Notes: generated from the letters alone by a model not told the origin. Counted from the stretch's first letter, positions 8,447 through 17,135 are shown. The stretch: DNA of 64,000 bases from Desulforamulus reducens MI-1 (GCF_000016165.1 NC_009253.1:496001-560000), one strand, 5' to 3'. Translations and numbers: made by a program.

Positions 8447-9232
8447 TTAGGCCTTAATATTTTTGTTATTGTCTTTTGAAATTTGGTTGCGACGCTTTGT
8501 GTAATGGTATAAACCGGTTAGAATGACGCCCCAGGTAATACCAACAAAGGGAGTTGCATGCATGTAAGCTTCGGTATAGCTGGGTAGGGAACGTTTGGTA
8601 ACGTTGGTTTTAAACCCTAGCTGATCAAAGGGTACATCGGAAATGTAAAGCCACTCGGTACCACCCACTTCATTTTCACCGAAGATATGCTTAACATACT
8701 TTGAATCCTTGGCAATGATGGATTTTGCTTCTTTTAAAAGTTCTTCCCGATCCCCAAACTTGAAAACACCGGCAGGACAAACCGATACACAGGCAGGGGC
8801 TTCGCCCTTTTCAACCTTGGTATTGCACATCATGCATTTGGTAACCAGCGGGAAGGCTTTTTCCCATTGATATTTAGGAACATTGAAAGGACATGCCACC
8901 ATGCAGTAACGGCAACCAACACAAAGGTGGGGGTAATAGATTACCGGCCCTTCTTTGGTCTTCTGAAATGCCTTGGCAAAGCAAGCTGATGCACAGGCAG
9001 GTTCTTTACAGTGGAAACACTGTTGTTTAACAAAACGCCAGACAGGTTCACCCTTTTTGTCCTTGACTTCTTTAAATTGAACCACGGTCCAGTTTTTATC
9101 AGTTAGTTTAGCACTTGGTCCCATAGTGGGGTTTTTATCATCCCATTTGTTGTCGTTCCATAACTTACAGGCAACGGTACAACTACCGCAGCCTACACAT
9201 TTAGTCAGGTCAACCAGTACGCCTTTTGACAT
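8447..9232 (-). CDS. HybA-like four-cluster ferredoxin subunit with C-terminal anchor
   Basis: This 261-residue protein carries four CxxCxxCxxxC-type motifs: CVGCGSCTVAC, CFHCKEPACASAC, CVGCRYCMVAC and a split motif CMMC ... CVSVC. That is the DMSO-reductase/HybA electron-transfer arrangement. A single hydrophobic segment near residue 230 could be a C-terminal anchor. No signal peptide is visible, so it may be co-exported with the Tat-dependent hydrogenase, as known for HybO/HybA-type partners (inference). It lies 28 bases after the hydrogenase gene and 37 before the HybB-like gene. Confidence 0.88.
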   Translation of the reverse strand: MSKGVLVDLTKCVGCGSCTVACKLWNDNKWDDKNPTMGPSAKLTDKNWTVVQFKEVKDKKGEPVWRFVKQQCFHCKEPACASACFAKAFQKTKEGPVIYYPHLCVGCRYCMVACPFNVPKYQWEKAFPLVTKCMMCNTKVEKGEAPACVSVCPAGVFKFGDREELLKEAKSIIAKDSKYVKHIFGENEVGGTEWLYISDVPFDQLGFKTNVTKRSLPSYTEAYMHATPFVGITWGVILTGLYHYTKRRNQISKDNNKNIKA

Positions 9233-9260
9233 GGTTCTTCACCTCCCGGAATATGCAGAA

Positions 9261-10823
9261 TTACGCATTTTTCTTTTTCACAGTCAGTTGCTTGCTGCGG
9301 TCGGTATAGTGGGTGTGCAGCAGTTCGTGAGCTAGGTGACTGTTGGGGTTCTCCATGAATTTTTCATAGAGAGCCAGAACCTCTTGGTTTTCATAGCTCT
9401 TACGTTTTGAATAAATGTGCGCATCTGCGTTGTAAATACTGTTAATACGAGCTTGACGAACCTCGTCAGACGGCGGCAAAGAGGTTCGGGGCTGGCCACC
9501 GCCACTGATGCAACCGCCGGGACAACACATGAACTCAATAAAGTGCCAGGGCGCTTCCTTCTTGCGGACGGCTTCCAGAATGGGGCGGGCATTGCTAAGT
9601 CCATGTACAACCGCTACTTTTACAGTACCCACACCGGGAATATCCACAGAGGCTTCTTTACAGCCCTGCAGGCCACGAATGGGTGTCAGGTTCAGAAGAG
9701 CTTCCGGTGGATCCTGTTTAGTAATTAAGAAATAAGCAGAACGAATGGCTGCTTCCATAACACCGCCGGTGGCACCAAATATTAAACCGGCACCGGTACC
9801 TTCGCCCATTAGGGAATCATACTTTTTGTCTGGTAAGTTGTTTAAATCCATGCCTTTGGCCTTTATTAGACGGGCTAGTTCACGGGTTGTTAGTACTACG
9901 TCAACATCCTTTAATTGAGGCTTACCAGCATGTTTACCAGAACTATTCATTTCTGGGCGGGCTGCTTCAAATTTCTTAGCGGTACAGGGCATGATGGAAA
10001 CAGAGAAGATTTTTTCAGGCTTAATACCCTTTTCCTTGGCATAATAGGTTTTAATCAGTGCACCCAGCATTTGCTGAGGTGATTTGCAGGTAGACATATG
10101 GGGTAACAGATCTGGGTAGTAGTATTCACAGAATTTAACCCAGCCAGGGCTACAAGAGGTAAACTGAGGCAGGGGTTCGTGGAGGTCGCCTGAAATCCTC
10201 TTGATTAACTCGGTTCCTTCTTCAAAAATAGTTAGGTCTGCAGAAAAGTTGGTATCAAAGACTGCATCGAATCCCAGTTGCTTTAAGGCGGCTACCTGTT
10301 TACCTTCTACAAAGGTACCGGGTGCCATACCAAATTCTTCACCCAGACCAACCCGAGTTGCAGGTGCGGTTTGAACAACTACATGTAGGTCTTTGTTTTC
10401 CAACGCTTTAACAACCTTATCAATGTCGTCGCGCTCGGTGATAGCTGCAGTGGGACACCACAGGGTGCATTGACCGCAGTTAACACAGGTAATGTCATTC
10501 TTGATGGGAAGTTCATAATAACCGTAAACTGTTTGTACCCTCTGGCAGACTTCGATACACTGGCCGCACAAAATACACTTTTTGTCGTCCCGAGTAATGG
10601 AGGGGTTGTTGGGGTCGATTGGAATACGACCTTTTACCTGAATGGGATAGGAGCTGGCAACCTGGTACTGCTGTGGCATCCAACCCTTACCACCAGCGGG
10701 ATCAGTACTGCAACCGGCAATGGTAGCAGTAATACCGGTAAGACCGATACCTCCCATCATTTTGAGGAAGCCCCGCCTGGTAATTTGCTTTTGTTTGTCT
10801 TTACCCTCTTGTTGGTTCTGCAT
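9261..10823 (-). CDS. Tat-exported [FeFe] hydrogenase, probable lipoprotein
   Basis: The 520-residue enzyme oxidises or evolves H2. Residues 14-20 (TRRGFLK) form a Tat motif, followed by a hydrophobic span and a lipobox-like IAGC with Cys38. Then come two 4Fe-4S motifs (CILCGQCIEVC, CVNCGQCTLWC) and the H-cluster domain with all three signatures: TSCSPGW, MPCTAKK and EFMCCPGGC. It starts the operon with the HybA- and HybB-like subunits, suggesting an outward-facing, quinone-linked uptake hydrogenase. ATG is preceded by AAGGGGG. The maturases HydEFG are not in the window. Confidence 0.92.
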   Translation of the reverse strand: MQNQQEGKDKQKQITRRGFLKMMGGIGLTGITATIAGCSTDPAGGKGWMPQQYQVASSYPIQVKGRIPIDPNNPSITRDDKKCILCGQCIEVCQRVQTVYGYYELPIKNDITCVNCGQCTLWCPTAAITERDDIDKVVKALENKDLHVVVQTAPATRVGLGEEFGMAPGTFVEGKQVAALKQLGFDAVFDTNFSADLTIFEEGTELIKRISGDLHEPLPQFTSCSPGWVKFCEYYYPDLLPHMSTCKSPQQMLGALIKTYYAKEKGIKPEKIFSVSIMPCTAKKFEAARPEMNSSGKHAGKPQLKDVDVVLTTRELARLIKAKGMDLNNLPDKKYDSLMGEGTGAGLIFGATGGVMEAAIRSAYFLITKQDPPEALLNLTPIRGLQGCKEASVDIPGVGTVKVAVVHGLSNARPILEAVRKKEAPWHFIEFMCCPGGCISGGGQPRTSLPPSDEVRQARINSIYNADAHIYSKRKSYENQEVLALYEKFMENPNSHLAHELLHTHYTDRSKQLTVKKKNA

Positions 10824-11609
10824 AGGTTTTCCCCCTTTGCTAAAAAACTTTCTTTTTATTTAGCAAGCTAACAACTCTGCCAGTAATAATTTTACTTAAG
10901 AGTTAGCTAGCTAGTTGCCTAATTTCGACAAATAAACAGCTATATCCACTGTACTATTTGTCACAAAATTTTAAAAACCCTCTTTTTTTCGGAAAATTAA
11001 ATATATAAAAATAATCATGCGAAATAATAACACTTTTTTATAGAGTGAATAGTATAAATATTATAACATATAGAGAAATTAGCTTGTCATTATTAGTTAT
11101 AAATCATTTTACAGAAAAATGCATTAGTAAATTTAAATAAAATAAGCACAATGATTGTCGTTTTTTGCAGACATCTTAAAAGTACAGCTACATATAGTGA
11201 AAAAAGTCACAATTCGTTAGCAAGCTACCAGCGAAATATATATAAATTATTTAAAAAAACTTAACCTTAACTTATCTTGATTTTAAGTTTATTATCCGTA
11301 TTACTCTGGTTAATAGCAATTAGAGCTAAATATTTGTAATACAAACTTCATAAATAGTAAATAATACAAATCTTGGGGGAGTTTTTAACCGCCGAGTTTT
11401 TGGTGTTGTATGGAAGGAATTTTATCCCCTGGCAGTGAATTTTAAGTCTATAGGGTCAGTTAAGTTATCTAGCAGTCAAGGGGGGATTTGCTATTATCCC
11501 GGAGGAAATAAAAACGAAAAAGTACGGAGAGTATTACATATTCTATATAAAGAATGTTAAAGTCTTACGAATAAAATGTGAACTTGGACCCCCGGAGATT
11601 ATCGCGACA
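10824..11609. other. 785-bp AT-rich intergenic region between divergent units
   Basis: No convincing gene is present. It must hold the promoters for the hydrogenase operon (minus) and for the 158-aa gene (plus). The most notable sequence is a CRP/FNR-like palindrome at 11196-11211. A ribosome-site-like CCGGAGG near 11500 is not followed by a usable start codon. Confidence 0.6.
11196..11211. promoter_or_regulatory. candidate CRP/FNR-family operator
   Basis: AGTGA-N6-TCACA matches the TGTGA-N6-TCACA family consensus at nine of ten positions. It lies 372 bases upstream of the hydrogenase start and about 400 upstream of the plus-strand gene, which is far for direct control. Confidence 0.35.
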
Positions 11610-12086
11610 TTGAGCAATAATCAATCTGTGAGTTCCTTGGGTCAAAAAAGGATAAGGGAATTCTTTGAGGGAACAGGTTTTGAGAAGGGCAATGTTGCCA
11701 ATTGTCAGGTCTATTATTACAAGGAAGGTAAGGATATATTTAACGGTCTACCGGAAACCGAGCGCAAGCAATTTTTTGATTATTGTATGGAGACAGCCTT
11801 ACAGGGGGTATTGGGCGAACTGAATGAAATTGTTAGCTACTTCAGTGGCTTAGAAAAACAGTTTAATGACTCCATTGAAGAAGGTGCGGAGATTTTTACC
11901 TCCAAGGATTTTGAAGAGAAATATGATACACGGGAAATGATTACCGAAGTATCTAATGAATTGGCAAGGATTTATAAAAGCAAGCCGAACCCTAAGGTAG
12001 TTCAATGGGCAGAGATTTTAATACATAATTTACTAAGGGATATTTTTAGTTTAGGATATGCCATTGGCAAAGAAGACATTGAGTGA
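11610..12086 (+). CDS. hypothetical protein, 158 aa
   Basis: I do not recognise this soluble, largely helical protein. It is acidic, has two cysteines and no membrane segment. The start codon appears to be TTG 11610 with GGAG about 12 bases upstream; the frame is open further upstream but offers no better start. The next gene follows after 33 bases, so the two are probably cotranscribed. Confidence 0.65.
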   Translation: MSNNQSVSSLGQKRIREFFEGTGFEKGNVANCQVYYYKEGKDIFNGLPETERKQFFDYCMETALQGVLGELNEIVSYFSGLEKQFNDSIEEGAEIFTSKDFEEKYDTREMITEVSNELARIYKSKPNPKVVQWAEILIHNLLRDIFSLGYAIGKEDIE

Positions 12087-12119
12087 GAAAGAGACTGTCA
12101 ATAGGGAGAAGGGTGTTAG

Positions 12120-12341
12120 ATGCCGCAAAGGGAAAAAGTAAAGGGGAAAGTTATCCCATTCACACCTCGAACAAAACCAAAACTAAAAAAACTTCATTAT
12201 GAAGATCCTGCCCAGAAACAGTTGAGAAAAGAACGCATTAAGAAAAGGAAGGATGCCGCTACCCGTAGTACAGTGATACGTCATGTCAGTATTTTTATAG
12301 TCATTTGCATGATTATTTACTTTATAAAATTTTTTCTGTAA
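12120..12341 (+). CDS. hypothetical tail-anchored protein, 73 aa
   Basis: About 50 very basic residues (KERIKKRKDAATR) are followed by a C-terminal hydrophobic helix (VSIFIVICMIIYFIKFFL) that ends the protein, a tail-anchored layout with the basic part in the cytoplasm. GAGAAGGGTG precedes the ATG. It is second in a two-gene unit closed by a terminator. Confidence 0.65.
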   Translation: MPQREKVKGKVIPFTPRTKPKLKKLHYEDPAQKQLRKERIKKRKDAATRSTVIRHVSIFIVICMIIYFIKFFL

Positions 12342-12356
12342 AAATACTTAATGGGA

Positions 12357-12391
12357 AAAGGCACTCTGCATTATGGAGTGCCTTTGCTTTT
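12357..12391. terminator. bidirectional terminator between convergent genes
   Basis: GGCACTC and GAGTGCC (12360-12366, 12376-12382) form a stem with A-rich left and T-rich right flanks. It serves the 73-aa gene and overlaps the 3' end of the convergent YkvA-like gene. Confidence 0.75.
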
Positions 12392-12619
12392 AATAAACTG
12401 CTTATGAATTTTTATAATATCGTAAATTCGTTTAATGCCCCAAAACATGACCACCATATCATCGGCCTTTCCTGTAAGAGGTATAAAGTCCGGCACAAAG
12501 TCAATGGGGCTAAGGAAATAAAGAAAGCATATACCGGATTCATACTTGAAACGCTTAGGAACCGCAGGGTTTAAAAGCCCTTGAATAAAAAAATAGATTT
12601 TTTTAAGTATATCACCCAT
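12371..12619 (-). CDS. YkvA-like DUF1232 small membrane protein
   Basis: This 82-residue protein contains the DUF1232 signature CFLYFLSPIDFVPDFIPLTGKADDM, a hydrophobic hairpin of unknown function found in many Firmicutes. I start at ATG 12619, 8 bases after AAGGGG, rather than the in-frame GTG at 12628 that overlaps that ribosome site. Confidence 0.8.
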   Translation of the reverse strand: MGDILKKIYFFIQGLLNPAVPKRFKYESGICFLYFLSPIDFVPDFIPLTGKADDMVVMFWGIKRIYDIIKIHKQFIKSKGTP

Positions 12620-12667
12620 CAATATCACCCCTTAGGTTAAAGCTTATTATTTTTAAAACTTCAAAGT

Positions 12668-12708
12668 GAAAATGTAAAACAGGGGACGTCAAGATGACGT
12701 CCCCTGTT
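12668..12708 (-). terminator. terminator of the ferredoxin gene
   Basis: A perfect 13-bp stem (12678-12690 with 12696-12708, arms AACAGGGGACGTC and complement) and a 5-base loop, followed on the minus strand by TTTTACATTTT. Confidence 0.85.
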
Positions 12709-12721
12709 GCATTAGTTATTA

Positions 12722-12910
12722 TTACAGTTCCATAATGGAGAAGCATTCGTTGGGACAAATGCCAATACAGGTTTCACAGCCCAGACACTCAGCTGCATCA
12801 CCAGTAATTTCGCATTTGTCATTTTCCATACCTAAGATTTTCGCAGGGCAAGCGTCAACGCAAGCAGCACAACCAACGCAGTTGTCTTGATTAATAGATA
12901 CCATGTACAT
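12722..12910 (-). CDS. 2[4Fe-4S] ferredoxin
   Basis: This 62-residue protein has two cluster motifs, CVGCAACVDACP and CLGCETCIGICP, separated by about 30 residues. It is a small soluble electron carrier. AAGGAGG lies 8 bases before ATG 12910; the 31-codon upstream extension of the frame has no ribosome site. It is a single-gene unit. Confidence 0.9.
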   Translation of the reverse strand: MYMVSINQDNCVGCAACVDACPAKILGMENDKCEITGDAAECLGCETCIGICPNECFSIMEL

Positions 12911-13137
12911 TAGCAATTCCTCCTTGGTTAGAATATTGCTCATTTTATTGTTACATTGTTTCGGACACAAAAACATTATAAATGAATTAATCAACCAGTT
13001 CAATCATTGATTTATTGTAAAAAATGTTTTTTAAGTGAAGCAATGGCAAAAATTACAAACTACAAGATATAAAGAAATTTAACTATTTACTTCCACGCAG
13101 CATAAATTTTTGTATAACCGTTTTATCTTAAAGTTTT

Positions 13138-14694
13138 GTGATAAAGGAGGGATTTAAGCCTGGTTCTTGGTCAGCTGTAAGAAAAGAGGTGAAGAGTTAT
13201 TTGATAGCCAAAAGATATTTGGTTACCTTATTGGCCGTATTGCTTGTGTTGTGTACAACTACGAGTGTTAGCTTAGCAGAAAACACCTCGGATACGACCA
13301 GAATGGCAAAGAATGCGGAACCGGCTGTGGTTATGGTTCAGGCAACTTTTGAAGCCGATGTGGAGGTTGCCTATCCCTATTTAGATGAAAATAAACTAGA
13401 TTATACCCTGAATAATATTATCCAGCAGGTTATGCAAGGCTTGCTTCCTGCCAATGAGTCTGCTATGTGGCAAGCCTTGGCAGATGAAATGAGTGCAAAG
13501 CCCCTAGAATTTCTACAAAAAAGTGGTCAAAAAGAAGTCGTGCAGAATGGTTATCGAGCGGTGGGAAGTGGCTTTATCATCACCCCGGATGGCTACGTAA
13601 TCACCAATGCCCACGTTGTGGCACCGGATGATGAATTATTAAAGCAACAGCTCAGCGGCCCTATCTTGGAAAACTCCGTTAAAAACTTTATGGCTGAGAT
13701 TGGGGAGGGAGCCGCACATATTCCCGCAGATACCCGGGAATATGTTTTGAAATCCATCACCAACATGGTTATAGCCTACTACATGGAGAATATTAAGGTC
13801 TTACATTTAAACAAAACCTATAACATTGGCATGGGCGTACAGGTACCGGGAGCCCCCCTGTTCCAAAAGGGTCTAAAGGCAGAGGTTATTCAGGCAGGGG
13901 GGGCTGTTCCAAAGAAAGATGTTGCTCTGTTAAAAATGGAAGGTCAAAACAATCTACCCACTGTGCCTTTGGGAGATTCTAACCTATTAGCCACCGGGAA
14001 CAAAATTTTTGTCATGGGGTATCCCGGCGTTGCCACTTTTCACCCATTGCTATCGGAGTCCAGTCAGGCCCAGCCCAGTTTAACAGAGGGAATTATCAGT
14101 GCTCAAAAGACAATGGAGGGTGGCTGGTCAGTTTTCCAAACCAATGCTGACATGACCCATGGCAACTCAGGGGGACCGGTTTTTAATGAAAAGGGCGAGG
14201 TCATAGGCCTAGCTACCTTTGGTTCCGTGGATATGAATACCGGCCAAGAAATTGCTGGTATGAATTTTATAGTTCCCATATCAGTGGTTAAAGAATTTTT
14301 AGATCGTGGTAATGTCAAGGCAACTGAGAGTCTGGTAACCAAGACCTATCGAGAAGCTATGGATTTGTACTACAAAGAGTATTACAAAAAAGCCTTAAAG
14401 AAATTCCAAGAAGTTGCTGCCCTATGTCCCGGTCATGCCTATGTGCAAACCTTTATCGCGGATAGCACCAAGGCCATCAGTGAGGGAAGAGATAAGTCCA
14501 TTCCTGAATGGATTCTCTTTGGAGTGCCGGCAGTGTTAGTGATTGGTATTGTAATTGCCGTTGTAGTGGTTCGTAAGAAAAAGGCTTCTCAGGTTGCTGG
14601 GGCTAAGGATAATACTACTGCCGCTGAAGCTGAGGCTATTAGCAAAGAGTCGGAAAAAGAAGTTGAAAAACCATCATCCGATGTGAATAATTAA
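13138..14694 (+). CDS. membrane-anchored trypsin-like (S1C/HtrA-type) serine protease
   Basis: The protein (518 aa from GTG 13138) has an N-terminal signal-like helix (residues about 25-46), then a chymotrypsin-fold protease with His159 (TNAHVV), Asp261 (KKDVALLKM) and Ser344 (THGNSGGPVF). Unlike HtrA/DegP it has no PDZ domain. Instead a TPR-like helical stretch (about 400-445), a transmembrane helix (457-478) and a charged tail follow. About 100 residues lie between His and Asp, roughly 70 more than in DegP, predicted helical. The start is uncertain: an AAAGGAGG sits inside the first codons, and GTG 13189 or TTG 13201 would give a tidier signal peptide. Confidence 0.82.
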   Translation: MIKEGFKPGSWSAVRKEVKSYLIAKRYLVTLLAVLLVLCTTTSVSLAENTSDTTRMAKNAEPAVVMVQATFEADVEVAYPYLDENKLDYTLNNIIQQVMQGLLPANESAMWQALADEMSAKPLEFLQKSGQKEVVQNGYRAVGSGFIITPDGYVITNAHVVAPDDELLKQQLSGPILENSVKNFMAEIGEGAAHIPADTREYVLKSITNMVIAYYMENIKVLHLNKTYNIGMGVQVPGAPLFQKGLKAEVIQAGGAVPKKDVALLKMEGQNNLPTVPLGDSNLLATGNKIFVMGYPGVATFHPLLSESSQAQPSLTEGIISAQKTMEGGWSVFQTNADMTHGNSGGPVFNEKGEVIGLATFGSVDMNTGQEIAGMNFIVPISVVKEFLDRGNVKATESLVTKTYREAMDLYYKEYYKKALKKFQEVAALCPGHAYVQTFIADSTKAISEGRDKSIPEWILFGVPAVLVIGIVIAVVVVRKKKASQVAGAKDNTTAAEAEAISKESEKEVEKPSSDVNN

Positions 14695-14707
14695 AAGCTT
14701 GGCAAAT

Positions 14708-14750
14708 AAAAAGGTTATTGACAAGGAACGTCAACAACCTTTTTATTTTT
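14708..14750 (+). terminator. terminator of the protease gene
   Basis: AAAAAGGTT-TTGAC pairs with GTCAA-AACCTTTTT (one bulge on each side) around a short loop, then TTATTTTT. Confidence 0.85.
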
Positions 14751-14756
14751 GTTAGC

Positions 14757-14848
14757 ATATCAGAAAGTATAAAACTTTCCGATATGCATAAGGGCAACTA
14801 AGGCTTATGCCGTCGCCTAAAGGCTTGGCGCAAGCCAAGTTTTCTATA
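14757..14848. repeat. dispersed intergenic repeat, copy 1
   Basis: This stretch matches 37751-37861 closely. It contains a small hairpin (GAAAGT ... ACTTTC) and a larger one (GGCTTATGCC ... GGCGCAAGCC). It lies between the protease terminator and the SASP terminator, in a convergent gap. The remainder of 14849-14960 is AT-rich with nothing recognisable. Confidence 0.7.
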
Positions 14849-14962
14849 TCAGGTAAAAGTGCAGACAAGATCGGTTATGTGAAATATCGGTAAATAGATT
14901 AACATGAATATACAAAAAAGAACTGAATCTATAATAAATTTTATTATTTTATACATAATAAA

Positions 14963-14991
14963 CAACGGGAGAGCAGAAGACTCTCCCGTTG
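14963..14991 (-). terminator. terminator downstream of the SASP gene
   Basis: CAACGGGAGAG and CTCTCCCGTTG form a perfect 11-bp stem with a 7-base loop, followed on the minus strand by TTTATTATG. A second imperfect hairpin (GGGC-TCAACCGG with CCGGTTG-CCC) lies between it and the gene. Confidence 0.75.
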
Positions 14992-15056
14992 CGGCGAGGG
15001 CTCAACCGGAACCCTTCGTTATAATAAATGTACCGGTTGCCCTTCTGTAACGATGC

Positions 15057-15311
15057 TTACTTAATTTGCTCAGTGGGAGCGGATTGCAGAATTTGAGAAG
15101 TGTTGCCACTTTGCATAGCGGCTTCAGCAAAAGCAACCATTTTTTTGGTCATGTTACCACCAACATAACCGTTTACACGGCTGGGAAGGGCACCTTTATC
15201 CATTTGCTGATAGTTACCGATACCCAGTTCAGAAGCGATTTCATATTTCATTTGGTCAAGGGCACTGGAAGCACCAGGCATTACGGGTTCGTTAGTATTA
15301 CGAGTTGTCAT
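15057..15311 (-). CDS. alpha/beta-type small acid-soluble spore protein (SASP)
   Basis: SASPs coat and protect spore DNA and are cut by the GPR protease on germination. This 84-residue protein has the GPR site within KYEIASELGI and the conserved DNA-binding part NGYVGGNMTKKMV. ATG 15311 is preceded by AAGGAGGG at good spacing; the longer upstream frame has no ribosome site. Forespore (sigma-G) control is expected from the family, though I did not identify its promoter. Confidence 0.93.
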   Translation of the reverse strand: MTTRNTNEPVMPGASSALDQMKYEIASELGIGNYQQMDKGALPSRVNGYVGGNMTKKMVAFAEAAMQSGNTSQILQSAPTEQIK

Positions 15312-15503
15312 TTGGAAACCCTCCTTAAAAAGTTTTTTTGTTTGTGGGTCTATCTTTATTATGATCAAAGAGGGTTTTTAAATACGAGATAAATTTTGTC
15401 ATTAAATAAAGTATAAGGTAGTGTTTCCTTTAAAAGTGTAAATGTTAAAATAATTATATATTATGCTTATAAGTTGTAAAATTAAACATTAATTTGGGTA
15501 ATA

Positions 15504-15845
15504 TTAACGGTCATTAAAGATTAGATTTAGTATCCAACTTATAACGGCTGTGATAATAGCCCCCATAAAGGCTCCGCCAAAACTATCAATATGAAAACCA
15601 GGTACGAACCAGGAAACCAACCCAAAGGTAATGCCATTAATCACTAAAATGAAGAAACCCAAAGTAAAAAGGCTGATGGGAAAGGTTAGTGCCACCAGGA
15701 TCGGTCGGATAAAGGTATTGACAAAACCCAATAATATGGCTGCCAATAAGGCAGATGTAAATCCGTTAATTCTAATGCTGTGGATCAGGTAGTCGGCTAC
15801 CAGGAGGGCAACACTGTTTAATAATAAAGTGATTAGCCAGCTCAT
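15504..15845 (-). CDS. YvlD-like / phage holin 4 family membrane protein
   Basis: The 113-residue protein has four hydrophobic helices and the family pattern FVNTFIRPILVALTFPISLFTLG. Despite the holin name these chromosomal proteins are usually not lytic; their role is unclear. The ATG is preceded by GGAGGTG. Single-gene unit. Confidence 0.8.
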   Translation of the reverse strand: MSWLITLLLNSVALLVADYLIHSIRINGFTSALLAAILLGFVNTFIRPILVALTFPISLFTLGFFILVINGITFGLVSWFVPGFHIDSFGGAFMGAIITAVISWILNLIFNDR

Positions 15846-15977
15846 TTTTACACCTCCATTTCTATGATAGGCTTGGTTAAAGGTTGTGTCAACGTAGGAA
15901 TTTGCAGGATAATTGCAACTTAAATAGAAACAATAAACTTTAAGAGCTACATTGTACTGAAGGGGGGCTTAAAATCC

Positions 15978-16175
15978 TTGGCTTCTTTGCTGGAGCAATT
16001 AAAACAATGGGAGAAAAGCACCATTGTTTATCTTCACTATATTAACGGGATGTCGTCCAGTGAATATAACAATGGGTTTGCAGATGGCCTGGAAATGGCC
16101 ATAAAGTCTTTTCAGGAACATTTAAAGGATTGTCCGGAATACGAGATTACTGAGCAGGAGGTTAAAGGGGAATGA
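15978..16175 (+). CDS. hypothetical protein, 65 aa (first of a small operon)
   Basis: I do not recognise this small helical acidic protein (NGFADGLEMAIKSFQEHLK). It starts at TTG 15978 after AGGGGGG, about 10 bases away, and overlaps the next gene by four bases (ATGA), a sign of translational coupling. Confidence 0.6.
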   Translation: MASLLEQLKQWEKSTIVYLHYINGMSSSEYNNGFADGLEMAIKSFQEHLKDCPEYEITEQEVKGE

Positions 16176-16384
16176 ACCTAAATATTTATTCAGTGGTAAA
16201 GGTATTAAATGGTCAAGTGGATGAAATTTCTTGTTTCGACAACGAAGGGGCTGCCTTACAATATGCTGAGCAGATTGTTTCTAAGGAGCCCTATGATATT
16301 GTCTCAATCTTACGCACCATCTTAAATAACCCAAATGTACAATTAACCGTGAGAGAATTTAGAAAGGCCTGCGGAAGTTTTTAA
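16172..16384 (+). CDS. hypothetical protein, 70 aa
   Basis: I do not recognise this protein. It has a beta-like N-terminus and an amphipathic C-terminal helix. AAAGGGG precedes the ATG, which overlaps the stop codon of the preceding gene. Confidence 0.6.
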   Translation: MNLNIYSVVKVLNGQVDEISCFDNEGAALQYAEQIVSKEPYDIVSILRTILNNPNVQLTVREFRKACGSF

Positions 16385-16411
16385 GTTTTACGTAGGAAGG
16401 GGAGAAGCTTG

Positions 16412-16756
16412 GTGGATCTAACCAGTTTAATTACCGATGACATGGAAACCCTGGGTCATATGGAGTTTACTGTGACAAATAATGACCTTTTCAATAAAGA
16501 GATAAAGGAGTTTACCCTTTTCTATAAGATTGTGGGAGAATCCAGAATAAAATTATTCAGGAATCAGCGGATGGAATTGATTTTTGTTCGATTAAATGAT
16601 GACTGGATGCGTCAGGGGAAAATTGATATCAGCAATGCAACTTTACCCTTAGCTATTCAACTAAAATGGGATAATAAATCCGTGGATGAGCTTGCAGTTA
16701 AAACACCTGGGCAGCAGGAATATCAATCTGTTACCTGCCTGCAAATTGATAATTAA
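16412..16756 (+). CDS. hypothetical protein, 114 aa
   Basis: I do not recognise this protein. It appears beta-rich with no membrane segment. GTG 16412 is 7 bases from AGGGGAG; the TTG just before it (16409) is too close. It follows the previous gene by 27 bases. Confidence 0.6.
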   Translation: MDLTSLITDDMETLGHMEFTVTNNDLFNKEIKEFTLFYKIVGESRIKLFRNQRMELIFVRLNDDWMRQGKIDISNATLPLAIQLKWDNKSVDELAVKTPGQQEYQSVTCLQIDN

Positions 16757-16843
16757 TTTTTCCCAAATATAAGGATGGTTTGAAGGAATTTGGAACTTCA
16801 TGCCGAAAGATGTAGGGGATAATATTAGGGAGTGTGTGGTTTT

Positions 16844-17020
16844 ATGAAAAAGGTTATTATACCTCTACTAGGTACATTGTATTTGGGATTATCGGCCATT
16901 GGAAATAAGTTATACTGTTTACTTTATGAAGAAGATAAGAACTATGGTGTACCAATTGAAATGTGCCGTCCTTGGGAACGCAGGCAAAGAAATCTTCCCT
17001 ATCAAAACACATCCCGTTAG
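16844..17020 (+). CDS. hypothetical small protein with N-terminal membrane segment, 58 aa
   Basis: The N-terminus MKKVIIPLLGTLYLGLSAIG looks like an uncleaved signal or a membrane span; the rest is charged and ends RRQRNLPYQNTSR. ATG 16844 lies about 11 bases after AGGGAG; GTG 16832 is an alternative. Function unknown. Confidence 0.5.
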   Translation: MKKVIIPLLGTLYLGLSAIGNKLYCLLYEEDKNYGVPIEMCRPWERRQRNLPYQNTSR

Positions 17021-17106
17021 GAAACACCTAATTGTGCTTGGAAAAGCCTGCTAACTGATTATTTTATAGCATGAAATGTCTTATATTACTTGATAAGAAA
17101 TCAACA

Positions 17107-17135
17107 AAAGCAGCCCTTTGGCTGCTTCTCTTTTT
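17107..17135. terminator. terminator between convergent genes
   Basis: AAGCAGCC/GGCTGCTT stem with a CTTT loop, followed by CTCTTTTT on the plus strand; the A-rich left side lets it work on the minus strand too. Confidence 0.8.
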
